Assembly (NCBI GenBank): GCA_017795085.1
Contig: CP051246.1
Location: 3,474,514-3,538,513, forward strand
Source: Salegentibacter sp.
GTDB lineage: Bacteria; Bacteroidota; Bacteroidia; Flavobacteriales; Flavobacteriaceae
DNA: 64,000 nt
Direction of reading: 5' to 3'
A program made the translations under genes and the position numbers. The stretch's first letter is position 1; every line of letters starts with the position of its first letter. A model generated the notes under the pieces. That model was given only the letters and a program-made list of their open reading frames with translations. It did no database searches and was not told where the DNA came from. Shown here in pieces: positions 34,649 through 42,649 of the stretch.

Positions 34649-36745
34649 CTATCTTACAAAGGCATTGGCCATGCCCCCGTCCACATTAATGGTATTTCCT
34701 GTGCTTTTGGTAAGCAAGCCTACACAGGCAAATACCCCATTGGCTATATCTTCAGGAAGGATAATTTCCTGTAGTAAATTTCTCTTGGCATAGTGTTTTG
34801 GAAGTTCATCTACTGAAATTCCGTGGGCTTTGGCACGGCCTTCGGCCCAATCCCCTTCCCAGATTTTACTTCCCACAATGACCCCATCGGGATTTACAAT
34901 ATTTACACGTATTTTATCCCCGCCAAGTTCAGCGGCCAACAGGCGTGACATATGCTGTTGTGCGGCTTTGGCCGTTCCATAGCCTACATTGTTTGGTCCG
35001 GAGACCAGGCCGTTTTTACTGGCAATACTGATAAAATCGCCACCTAAATCCTGCTTTTTAAGAATTGCCATCCCTTTTTGGGCGAGTTCAAACTGGCCTT
35101 TTACCAGGACATTCTGAAGCAAGTCCCAATCTTTTTCGGTGGTATCTTCCAAAGATTTCGAAATGGCCAATCCGGCGCTGTGAATAATAATATCCACCCC
35201 GCCGAAGGCTAAAATGGATTTTTTATAGGCCTTTTGGATAGACTGCGCATCGGTAACATCACAAATTGCCGTGGCGGCCGTATCTTTTCCGTAAGATTCC
35301 ATCGCTTCATCCAATCGATCTTGTGAGAGATCGGTCAGGAAAACATTGGCTCCTTCTGCTGCCAGTTTATCGGCTATGGCTTTTCCAATACCGCCTCCAC
35401 CACCGGTGATAAAGGCCACTTTTCTTGAAAGGGGTTTTTCCTTTGGCATCCGTTGAAGTTTTGCTTCTTCAAGCAACCAGTATTCAATGTCAAAAGCCTC
35501 CTGGCGTGGCAGGGAAGTATATGAAGAAATAGCTTCGGCCCCACGCATCACATTGATGGCATTTATATAAAACTCGCTGGCCACCCTGGCGGTTTGCTTG
35601 TTTTTGGCAAAACTAAACATCCCCACTCCCGGGAAAAGGATAATCACCGGGTTGGGATCCCGCATCGCCGGGCTGTTATCCCGTTTATGGTTTTCATAAT
35701 ATTCCTTGTATTCATTTCGGTACTGCTCAAAGGCCGGTTCCAGTTTTTTTAGCACTTCTTCCGGGTTGGAAAGGGCTTCGTTCGTGCCGAGGGAAAGCAC
35801 CAAAGGCTGTATTTTTGTTCTAAGGAAGTGATCCGGACAGGAAGTCCCCATCGGTGCCAGGCGGGATAAGTCATTGCTATTGGCAAATTCCAATACCACA
35901 TCACTATCGGTGAAATGGCCAATCATCCGGTTTTCAGAAGAAGCAAGCCCGCGAAGCAGCGGCATTAATTCAGCGGCTTTTTCCTTACGCTGGTCTTCAG
36001 GCAGGCTTTGAACTTTTTGGCCACCGAAAACCTCACCTTGTTCTTTTACCTTTTTCTCGATATATTCAGAAGCCGTTTCAATAACGTCAAGGCTGTTCAT
36101 ATAGCATTCATAAGAAGTATCGCCCCAGGTAAACAAGCCGTGGCTCCCCAGTACAATTCCGCGGATCCCCGGATTCTCCTCCAGGCATTTTTCAAGCATA
36201 AGGCCAAGTTCAAAACCCGGACGCTGCCATGGTACCCAGCCCATTTTGTCGCCCCAGATTTCTTTGGTCACTTTTTCACTGTCTTCAGCAGCAGCAACGG
36301 CAATAAGGGCATCAGGATGCAGGTGGTCTATATGTTTAAATGGAAGCAAACCGTGCAGTGGGGTATCTATGGAAGGCGCCTTGCTGTCTAAATCATAAAT
36401 ACAATGATTGAATAGGCCTACCATGCGGTCTTCATCATCAAGTCCGCCGTACACATTTTTAAGATTTCTCAGTCTTTCGGTATACAACCCGGCAATCCCC
36501 GAGCGGTCCAGGGTACCGATATCCCCACCGGATCCTTTCACCCACATTACCTCAACCTCTTCATTGGTCAGAGGGTCTTTTTCAATAGTCTTACAGCTGG
36601 TATTGCCACCGCCATAATTGGTAATCCTTAAATCGGCACCCAATATATTTGAACGGTACAAAAACAAAGCCACCTGATCCTCCCCCAACTCATCCGCTTT
36701 TTTATCATCCCATAGGTAAGCTACGTGCTTAAAAGTTTTCTCCAT
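34649..36745 (-). CDS. rhaEW: Bifunctional rhamnulose-1-phosphate aldolase / lactaldehyde dehydrogenase
   Basis: This 698-residue cytoplasmic fusion has an N-terminal class II aldolase/adducin domain (about 1-420: NYGGGNTSCK, WVKGSGGDIGTL, LHGLLPFKHIDHLHPDALIA, VLGSHGLFTWGD). Its C-terminal short-chain dehydrogenase (about 435-698) has the NAD loop FITGGGGGIGKA, IHSAG and the YGTAKAA catalytic Tyr/Lys. The architecture is that of RhaEW (B. subtilis YuxG type), which splits rhamnulose-1-phosphate to DHAP and L-lactaldehyde and oxidises lactaldehyde to lactate. The start is ATG 36745; a TTG at 36775 falls inside the -7 box. First gene of the rhamnose operon. Confidence 0.9.
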   Translation of the reverse strand: MEKTFKHVAYLWDDKKADELGEDQVALFLYRSNILGADLRITNYGGGNTSCKTIEKDPLTNEEVEVMWVKGSGGDIGTLDRSGIAGLYTERLRNLKNVYGGLDDEDRMVGLFNHCIYDLDSKAPSIDTPLHGLLPFKHIDHLHPDALIAVAAAEDSEKVTKEIWGDKMGWVPWQRPGFELGLMLEKCLEENPGIRGIVLGSHGLFTWGDTSYECYMNSLDVIETASEYIEKKVKEQGEVFGGQKVQSLPEDQRKEKAAELMPLLRGLASSENRMIGHFTDSDVVLEFANSNDLSRLAPMGTSCPDHFLRTKIQPLVLSLGTNEALSNPEEVLKKLEPAFEQYRNEYKEYYENHKRDNSPAMRDPNPVIILFPGVGMFSFAKNKQTARVASEFYINAINVMRGAEAISSYTSLPRQEAFDIEYWLLEEAKLQRMPKEKPLSRKVAFITGGGGGIGKAIADKLAAEGANVFLTDLSQDRLDEAMESYGKDTAATAICDVTDAQSIQKAYKKSILAFGGVDIIIHSAGLAISKSLEDTTEKDWDLLQNVLVKGQFELAQKGMAILKKQDLGGDFISIASKNGLVSGPNNVGYGTAKAAQQHMSRLLAAELGGDKIRVNIVNPDGVIVGSKIWEGDWAEGRAKAHGISVDELPKHYAKRNLLQEIILPEDIANGVFACVGLLTKSTGNTINVDGGMANAFVR

Positions 36746-36772
36746 TTTTCTTTTTGTTACGTTTAGTAAACT

Positions 36773-36817
36773 CAAATCTATATTTTAATATTTAAACCAC
36801 TATCCTGTGCTGTGCTG
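36773..36817 (-). promoter_or_regulatory. CAGG-N6-CAGG box, site 4, with clear -7 box (rhamnose operon)
   Basis: Minus strand CAGCACAGCACAGGATAG starts at 36817; the half-sites CAGC and CAGG are 10 bp apart. Exactly 23 nt after the second lies TAGATTTG (36780-36773), a perfect TAnnTTTG. The four bases at the -33 position are ATAG. The leader to ATG 36745 is about 20 nt. Confidence 0.7.
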
Positions 36818-36896
36818 CTAGTTAAAATCTTTCTTTAACAAGCCATTAACCTAATTATTTCATTAATTTTACGTGACAAAAACCCTACAATAAAAG

Positions 36897-37943
36897 ATGT
36901 CCAATCTTCTTAACATTAAAATTAACGAAAACTCAAGAGTTCCCAAATACAAGCAAATTGTAGACTCTATAGTTCAGGATATTTCCAATGGTAATCTAAA
37001 AGTTGGGGAAAAAGTCCCTTCCATTAATGAGTTAAGTGAACAATGTTATCTTTCGCGTGATACTGTAGAAAAAGCTTACAAACAATTAAAAGCACAAAAA
37101 ATAATTATTTCGGTAAAAGGGAAAGGATATTATGCAGCAAAAACCGATCTCATTTCTAAAGTTAATGTGTTTTTTCTTATAAACAAGCCCAGTACCTATA
37201 AAATGATGATTTACAATCATTTTGTAAATGCCCTGGGAATAAACGGACATGTAAACCTTTCCATATATCATTGTGAAGAAAGCTTATTTATTAAGGCAAT
37301 TGAAAAAAACCTGGGGGCTTATGATTATTACGTGATTATGCCCCATTTTAAAGATGAGCACTTAAATCACGTAAGTTTTACTTCTAAAGTGATAGATACC
37401 TTAGAGAAAATTCCCAAAGACAAACTGGTAATACTAGATAACGTTAAACCTCATATAAAAGGCAACTACGGGTCTATTTACCAGGATTTCAGTAAAGATA
37501 TTTATAATGCTTTGGGAGAAGGAATTGAAAAACTACAAAAGTATGACCAGCTAATTTTAGTTTACCCGAGCAAAAGTGTTTTTCCTTATCCACGACGAAT
37601 TTTAAAAGGCTTTAGACAATTCTGTGTTGAAAACGGATTTGATTTTGAAATCCTCGATGAGATTTATGAAGATATGGAATTACAAAGTCGTGATGTTTAT
37701 ATTACTATTCGGGAAACCGATTTGGTGAATTTAGTCCGCCAAATTAGAAAAAAGCAACTGGTTATGGGAAAAGATATTGGCGTAATTTCATACAATGAAA
37801 CTCCACTAAAAGAATTACTGGGTATCACTGTAATTAGTACTGATTTTAAAGCAATGGGCGAAACGGCGGCCTATATGGTTTTAAAAAACAAAAAGGAAAA
37901 AGTAAAAAATGTATTTAAGTATATTGAAAGAAATTCCGTTTAA
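36897..37943 (+). CDS. GntR-family regulator with periplasmic-binding-type sensor domain
   Basis: This 348-residue cytoplasmic regulator has an N-terminal GntR winged helix (about 12-80: VPKYKQIVDSIVQDISNGNL, GEKVPSINELSEQCYLSRDTVEKAYKQL, GKGYY). A LacI/periplasmic-binding-like effector domain follows (about 90-345), ending DIGVISYNETPLKELLGITVIST. The arrangement is that of AraR-type sugar sensors. It is divergent from rhaEW across a 151-nt gap, so it probably controls rhamnose use. GntR proteins usually bind inverted repeats, whereas the shared boxes here are direct repeats, so it may not be the protein that binds them. Confidence 0.85.
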   Translation: MSNLLNIKINENSRVPKYKQIVDSIVQDISNGNLKVGEKVPSINELSEQCYLSRDTVEKAYKQLKAQKIIISVKGKGYYAAKTDLISKVNVFFLINKPSTYKMMIYNHFVNALGINGHVNLSIYHCEESLFIKAIEKNLGAYDYYVIMPHFKDEHLNHVSFTSKVIDTLEKIPKDKLVILDNVKPHIKGNYGSIYQDFSKDIYNALGEGIEKLQKYDQLILVYPSKSVFPYPRRILKGFRQFCVENGFDFEILDEIYEDMELQSRDVYITIRETDLVNLVRQIRKKQLVMGKDIGVISYNETPLKELLGITVISTDFKAMGETAAYMVLKNKKEKVKNVFKYIERNSV

Positions 37944-37991
37944 ATAAAATCAGTTGTAGTTAATGTAAAAAAACAGAACTGAATCGAATAA

Positions 37992-38510
37992 ATGAGTACC
38001 CGACCAAAAATAAAACCGAATTTAACAACGACTGATAAGATAATTGAATTTATTGGTTGGGTTGCCATAGTCGGAATTTGGATTTTGACTTTGACTAATT
38101 ATTCTGCTTTATCCGAAACGATTCCAATTCATTACAATGGAGCGGGAGAAGCAGACGGATTTGGCAACAAAGGAAACATTTTGTCTTTACCAATTATATC
38201 TACAATAGTATTTATTGGATTAACAATCCTGAATAAATATCCACAGGTTTTTAATTATCCGAGTAAAATTACAAAAGAAAACGCTCTTCAACAATATACC
38301 AATGCGACTCGAATGATTAGATTTTTAAAATTTGCTATCGTACTAATATTTGGCTTAATCGTTTTTAAAACAATTCAAAATACAAATGAAAACGCGGACG
38401 GGCTTGGAACTTGGTTTTTACCATTAACTTTAAGCTTAATTTTTATACCAATAGTTTATTATTTGACAAAATCAATACGATTGAAAAAAGATAAAAATAT
38501 TAGCTACTAA
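37992..38510 (+). CDS. DUF1648-containing membrane protein
   Basis: This 172-residue protein has about four transmembrane helices (about 20-40, 65-81, 110-128, 143-162). The DUF1648 signature IPIHYNGAGEADGFGNKG (45-62) sits between helices one and two. Function is unknown; related domains occur in SdpI-type immunity proteins, but this short form gives no further clue. It follows the GntR gene by 48 nt but looks unrelated to pectin use. Confidence 0.75.
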   Translation: MSTRPKIKPNLTTTDKIIEFIGWVAIVGIWILTLTNYSALSETIPIHYNGAGEADGFGNKGNILSLPIISTIVFIGLTILNKYPQVFNYPSKITKENALQQYTNATRMIRFLKFAIVLIFGLIVFKTIQNTNENADGLGTWFLPLTLSLIFIPIVYYLTKSIRLKKDKNISY

Positions 38511-38844
38511 CCTACTCATACAAATAATTATATTATAGATTTCTAGTCTTCTCTTTAAACTTTGCACATCACCAAAACAATATTAAAAAAGCAATCTTAA
38601 TAAGCTTCCTTATAAATTATTCAAAATACAAAGGATATACTTTGGCTCTGGAACATTAATGGTATATAACTTTAAAGAAAAAAGGCAGGCAACTTCCTAA
38701 AAAGTCAACCTGCCCAAAAAACTATTATTGTAGTACATAGTAATTACTCTTTTATAACTCTAATAATACAGAAGTACTCTTCATCCTTTTTTTCTTGCAA
38801 ATACCTTATTACCAAACCTATATTACTAAAGCAATCGATTTATC
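38511..38844. other. Intergenic region between convergent genes
   Basis: This 334-nt AT-rich gap separates the DUF1648 gene from the end of the SusCD operon. It holds the operon terminator (38678-38714); nothing else could be supported. Confidence 0.6.
38678..38714 (-). terminator. Terminator of the SusCD/FAS1 operon
   Basis: GGCAGG (38684-38689) pairs with CCTGCC (38709-38714), and inner ACTT pairs with AAGT across a small internal loop. On the minus strand the stem is followed by TTTTTTCTTT. It lies 130 nt beyond the last stop (38845). Confidence 0.7.
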
Positions 38845-40221
38845 CTATTCCTCCACCAATCTATTAATTTCATTCAGGTAAACCTGTTTTGCCTCCTCGG
38901 TAAGTGGAAAGTAATAAGAGTTTCCATCATCGGCATCACTACCAAAACCGAAGTAGGTTCTGGGTCCGGCAGCAGACTCACCAGCGCCTGGGTAAAATTC
39001 TACTCCTGTATCAAAACGAGCAAATAACACGGCTCCACCTTCTTCCCTTTCAGCCTCACCGGGAGGAGTTACTGCTAAAAGATTAGCATTTGAACCAGGA
39101 TTAATATAAAGAAAGTCGTCAGGGGTGTTTGACCAGGGAAGTAAATTATCCCGTTCCATTGTCACCCCTTCAAAAGCGGGGTCTCCAGGTTCCTGTACTT
39201 GCACACGCACTGCTCCAATGTCTGCTACTTTCACAGGACCATCAGAATGATCAAACCAGTTTAGACGGCTGGATCTTGCGGCCCATTGGGTATTTAGAAT
39301 AAGAGGCACCGTTAACGAATTCCAGGCTATTTTTTCTTCTCCAGCAAAATCTCCAGAGTTACCACTACGCCCAATTATAATTAAGTCCTTAGAATTTAAC
39401 ATATCAATATCATCCTGAGAAGCCGAACCGAAGCCGGAGTTATAATAAATAGTAACATAAAAGCCCTGCTCCCGTAGCCATTCAATCTGCTCATCATCGC
39501 TGGAATCATCTGTAACAAATGCTATTTGAGACAGCTCTACAGGTGTAAATTCGTCATATTCGGTATAAAGAGTATCCAAAGACATAGGTGAGGGAATATA
39601 CACCGACCGATAGCTAAATGCAGATCCACTTTTAAAATCGGAGATAGAAAGCGAACTTTGTTCTGAATTTAAAAACACTTCTACATTTTCTCCAGAGGTA
39701 TTTTCATAAACAACCTCAGTACCAATAATCCCACTACTACTATTTACCGGACCATACGTAAGATCAAGATCACTATCTAATAAGAGATTAGAACTCAATT
39801 CCCTATTATCAAGACTACTTGAAAAATCTGAACCAAAAACTTTTGCACCAGCAACTACCGATTTAGAAGTATTACCGGCATCATCGGAGGTTTGAACTTC
39901 AAAGGTGTATAACTTTTCCTCAAGATCACCAATTTCTTCGTTAATAGTATCTGCCCCATTAGAGGCATTTACGGGTACAACTAGAGACTCTGATTTATCG
40001 TCCCAATAAATATTCACTTCGGAAACATTAGGATCATCAACCCAACCTTTTACCACTACCCTGTTAATTCCAGAATAGATTTCCAGAGATTGTATTTCAC
40101 CCAAAGAATTCTGTTCATTATCATTTAATAAAAGTGAGTAATCATTTGTATCACAGGAAAATAAAGATAGATATAATAAAAAAGTAAGTAAGTATTTAAG
40201 GTTTGTGTATATTATTTTCAT
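38845..40221 (-). CDS. DUF4998-like surface lipoprotein
   Basis: This 458-residue lipoprotein has lipid Cys23 (LSLFSCDTN). Residues 40-230 resemble DUF4998, with SLEIYSGINRVVVKGWVDDPNVSEVNIYWD and the closing MSLDTLYTEYDEF. The C-terminal half (about 235-455) begins LSQIAFVTDDSSDDEQIEWLREQGFYVTIYY and reads as an alternating strand/helix domain reminiscent of ThuA or glutamine-amidotransferase-like folds; I cannot assign it. It is the last gene of the operon and probably acts as a surface glycan-binding protein in the SusE/F position. Confidence 0.7.
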   Translation of the reverse strand: MKIIYTNLKYLLTFLLYLSLFSCDTNDYSLLLNDNEQNSLGEIQSLEIYSGINRVVVKGWVDDPNVSEVNIYWDDKSESLVVPVNASNGADTINEEIGDLEEKLYTFEVQTSDDAGNTSKSVVAGAKVFGSDFSSSLDNRELSSNLLLDSDLDLTYGPVNSSSGIIGTEVVYENTSGENVEVFLNSEQSSLSISDFKSGSAFSYRSVYIPSPMSLDTLYTEYDEFTPVELSQIAFVTDDSSDDEQIEWLREQGFYVTIYYNSGFGSASQDDIDMLNSKDLIIIGRSGNSGDFAGEEKIAWNSLTVPLILNTQWAARSSRLNWFDHSDGPVKVADIGAVRVQVQEPGDPAFEGVTMERDNLLPWSNTPDDFLYINPGSNANLLAVTPPGEAEREEGGAVLFARFDTGVEFYPGAGESAAGPRTYFGFGSDADDGNSYYFPLTEEAKQVYLNEINRLVEE

Positions 40222-40280
40222 GATCTTATGTTTTAAGTCTGTTAGCGGAAAAAGCCTCGATTACATTACTAGTTTAAGAT

Positions 40281-40367
40281 GTATTTATCTAGATTCAAAT
40301 AGAGTAAAGACAATCATAAAAAAACTCATCACAATTTCTTTCAATCATTTTACATCTAGATAAATAC
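40281..40367. repeat. Perfect 14-bp inverted repeat upstream of the DUF4998-like gene
   Basis: GTATTTATCTAGAT (40281-40294) and ATCTAGATAAATAC (40354-40367) are exact reverse complements 59 nt apart. Each arm contains the palindrome ATCTAGAT. The pair occupies the 176-nt gap before the last gene of the operon. Confidence 0.6.
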
Positions 40368-40397
40368 TTTTTTATAAAAAATCACTTTAAATATAGA

Positions 40398-40811
40398 CTA
40401 CTGAAAATCAATCAACAAAGATCTATCTTCATATGATCCGTCCGCGTATTCAATAGTCCAAGCAATTGACATTTCAAAATATTCTTGGGGATCTGGAGCA
40501 GGTATACTACCTTGAATATAATTACTAGTGCTTGAATTAGAATATAAAGTTTCTATAGAGCTATTACTAATTTTTACAGCTTTAATAGTCATAGTTCTAC
40601 CTACAACACTTGAACCTCCTCTAAGATGTGAATTTGCTTCACTTGATACGAACCAGGTTGAACTGTCTATGTCATAGTTAGTACTCATGGCGTAAAAGCC
40701 ATCTGAACTAGTTTGGCTATCCGAGAGGATATTATAATCATTTTGTGAATACCCACTTGCATACACACCAATGAAACAAATAATCAAACTTAATTTTAAA
40801 AAATTCTTCAT
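40398..40811 (-). CDS. Small secreted protein of unknown function
   Basis: This 137-residue protein has a signal peptide (MKNFLKLSLIICFIGVYASGYSQ). The mature part of about 115 residues is rich in Ser, Asn and Thr with a beta pattern and no cysteine. It contains STWFVSSEANSHLRGGSS and ends EMSIAWTIEYADGSYEDRSLLIDFQ. No family was recognised. It lies 85 nt after susD and 176 nt before the DUF4998-like gene in the same orientation. It could be a small glycan-binding or adhesion protein of the Sus system. Confidence 0.7.
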   Translation of the reverse strand: MKNFLKLSLIICFIGVYASGYSQNDYNILSDSQTSSDGFYAMSTNYDIDSSTWFVSSEANSHLRGGSSVVGRTMTIKAVKISNSSIETLYSNSSTSNYIQGSIPAPDPQEYFEMSIAWTIEYADGSYEDRSLLIDFQ

Positions 40812-40896
40812 AATTACTTAATTTTAATTACGCCTACTCTCTTAATGGATTTTCGACTTACTCCTTTCTAAAAGTTTATTATAATGAAGGTTTAAC

Positions 40897-42636
40897 TCAT
40901 TCTTCATCTTCCCATTCAAATGGCAAATACCAATTTTCCTCATTCATAAGCCTTGATCTAACAGCACTTGCTTGGGAGTTTCCTTCAGCTGCAAGCTTTT
41001 TATATATCTTATCTGCCAAAAAGGAAGGATCATCACGACGAAGTGCTACACGTACTAAATCGCCCCATCGGTTACCCTCAAAAGCTAATTCAAGTGCTGC
41101 TTCCTCAATAATATTGTTTTCTATAGTTGTTAAACTATCTCCTACCACTTCAACTGGTCTCACATAAGCCTGGCCACGAACTCCTGCATTACGGTGCCAT
41201 GTAGCCCGATAACGTGGGTAATCACCCCTACGAGCATCAAAATTATATGGAAAGGGTAAATTAGTTCGTTCAATATCTGTTACATCTACCACACCCTCAA
41301 CTGTATAAGCACTTTCTATCCCACTGTTGAGTAAGGCATTTGCCAATTTATGTTGATTATCACGGTTAGCTGCCTCTGCAAATCGCAAGTGCAATTTTGT
41401 AGCCCTATATAAAAACCAGCGGCCATTGCGGTTAAAAACATCTACCGGCATTTGAGTTTCCAAATCAAGATAACCATATAAATATTTTTTTACTACAGGG
41501 TCTTCTCCAACCTTAAAATAACTGAATTTTCGTCCCCTGGCATCATAAGGAAATCCATTTACCTGAGTTTGACTATCCCAAAGATTTATAGCCTGCTGTG
41601 AGGGTTTTAATTGATAACTCCCTCCTTGCATCGAGAATAAATCTATAAATGGATTTTCCGGTGCAAAATTAGAATCAAATGGCAGAGACCAAATCCATTC
41701 GGTATCCCACAATTCATCACGGTCGCGCACAAACATACTTCCCCAGCCATCAGTTTTACTATTGATAAGGGACCTAACATCCTGATCCCTATATCTTAAA
41801 TATTCTACAGCGAGACCTTCTTCTCCTGGAAAACCTTCTCTTAAACGATAGATATTCCAATCATCACCAGCACCATTTTCAAAGACCATTTTGTAATGCG
41901 ATGCAGCCTGCAAATAGTTCCCTTCCCATAAATTTAAATCACCAAGTAAACATTCTTTATTTATAAAAAATTTACCGGTGTTATATGAATCGACATCGAT
42001 TACCAAAGAATTATTAGTATCATATGGGGAGGTATAAGGAAGTGTACTGGTAAAGTTCACCAATTCACTAAGTAATTCATCAAAAGTGATCCTGGGATAT
42101 TTATCCCTATTCTTTACATCATCAATATCTTCTATAGGTTCAGTAATATAGGGTATATCTCCATAATGGATTCCAACCTGTAAGTATAACCAGGAACGCA
42201 GTGCTCCAATATCTGAATATCGTTGATCATACTCACTTTCTTTCAATCGATTTTCAGCTAACATCCGGTCAAAATTCTTTAAAGCATCATTACAGTTATT
42301 AATTAACTCATAAAAATCACGTGGATTTGCGTAACTGTTATTCTCTTCTACCTGATGTATTTGCAACTCGTATAAATCAGGCTTAGAATTAGCGGTTGTG
42401 CTTAAAAGATCTGCTCTTAATTCATTTAGAACCACATGCTTTTCAGCAAGCGTCATAAATTTTCCATATATACCCGTAATGCTGGCATCGGCATCATAAA
42501 CATCAAGGAATACCTGGTCTTCTGCAAGCTTGTCCTGAGGCTCTACATCTAAATAATCGCTACAGGAAAACATACTTCCTGCTGTTACCAACACAATAGA
42601 AAGACTACGAAAATTAATATTTTTAAAAAATCTCAT
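40897..42636 (-). CDS. SusD/RagB family nutrient-binding lipoprotein
   Basis: This 579-residue lipoprotein has lipid Cys25 (GSMFSCSDYLDVEPQDKL), the usual SusD start. TPR-type helices follow: DADASITGIYGKFMTL, FYELINNCNDALKNFDRML and IGALRSWLYLQVGIHYGDIPYI. The C-terminal SusD segment contains EEAALELAFEGNRWGDLVRVALR. It sits on the outer surface over its SusC partner and delivers oligosaccharide. It begins 13 nt after the susC stop. Confidence 0.93.
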   Translation of the reverse strand: MRFFKNINFRSLSIVLVTAGSMFSCSDYLDVEPQDKLAEDQVFLDVYDADASITGIYGKFMTLAEKHVVLNELRADLLSTTANSKPDLYELQIHQVEENNSYANPRDFYELINNCNDALKNFDRMLAENRLKESEYDQRYSDIGALRSWLYLQVGIHYGDIPYITEPIEDIDDVKNRDKYPRITFDELLSELVNFTSTLPYTSPYDTNNSLVIDVDSYNTGKFFINKECLLGDLNLWEGNYLQAASHYKMVFENGAGDDWNIYRLREGFPGEEGLAVEYLRYRDQDVRSLINSKTDGWGSMFVRDRDELWDTEWIWSLPFDSNFAPENPFIDLFSMQGGSYQLKPSQQAINLWDSQTQVNGFPYDARGRKFSYFKVGEDPVVKKYLYGYLDLETQMPVDVFNRNGRWFLYRATKLHLRFAEAANRDNQHKLANALLNSGIESAYTVEGVVDVTDIERTNLPFPYNFDARRGDYPRYRATWHRNAGVRGQAYVRPVEVVGDSLTTIENNIIEEAALELAFEGNRWGDLVRVALRRDDPSFLADKIYKKLAAEGNSQASAVRSRLMNEENWYLPFEWEDEE

Positions 42637-42649
42637 ATTATATTATATT

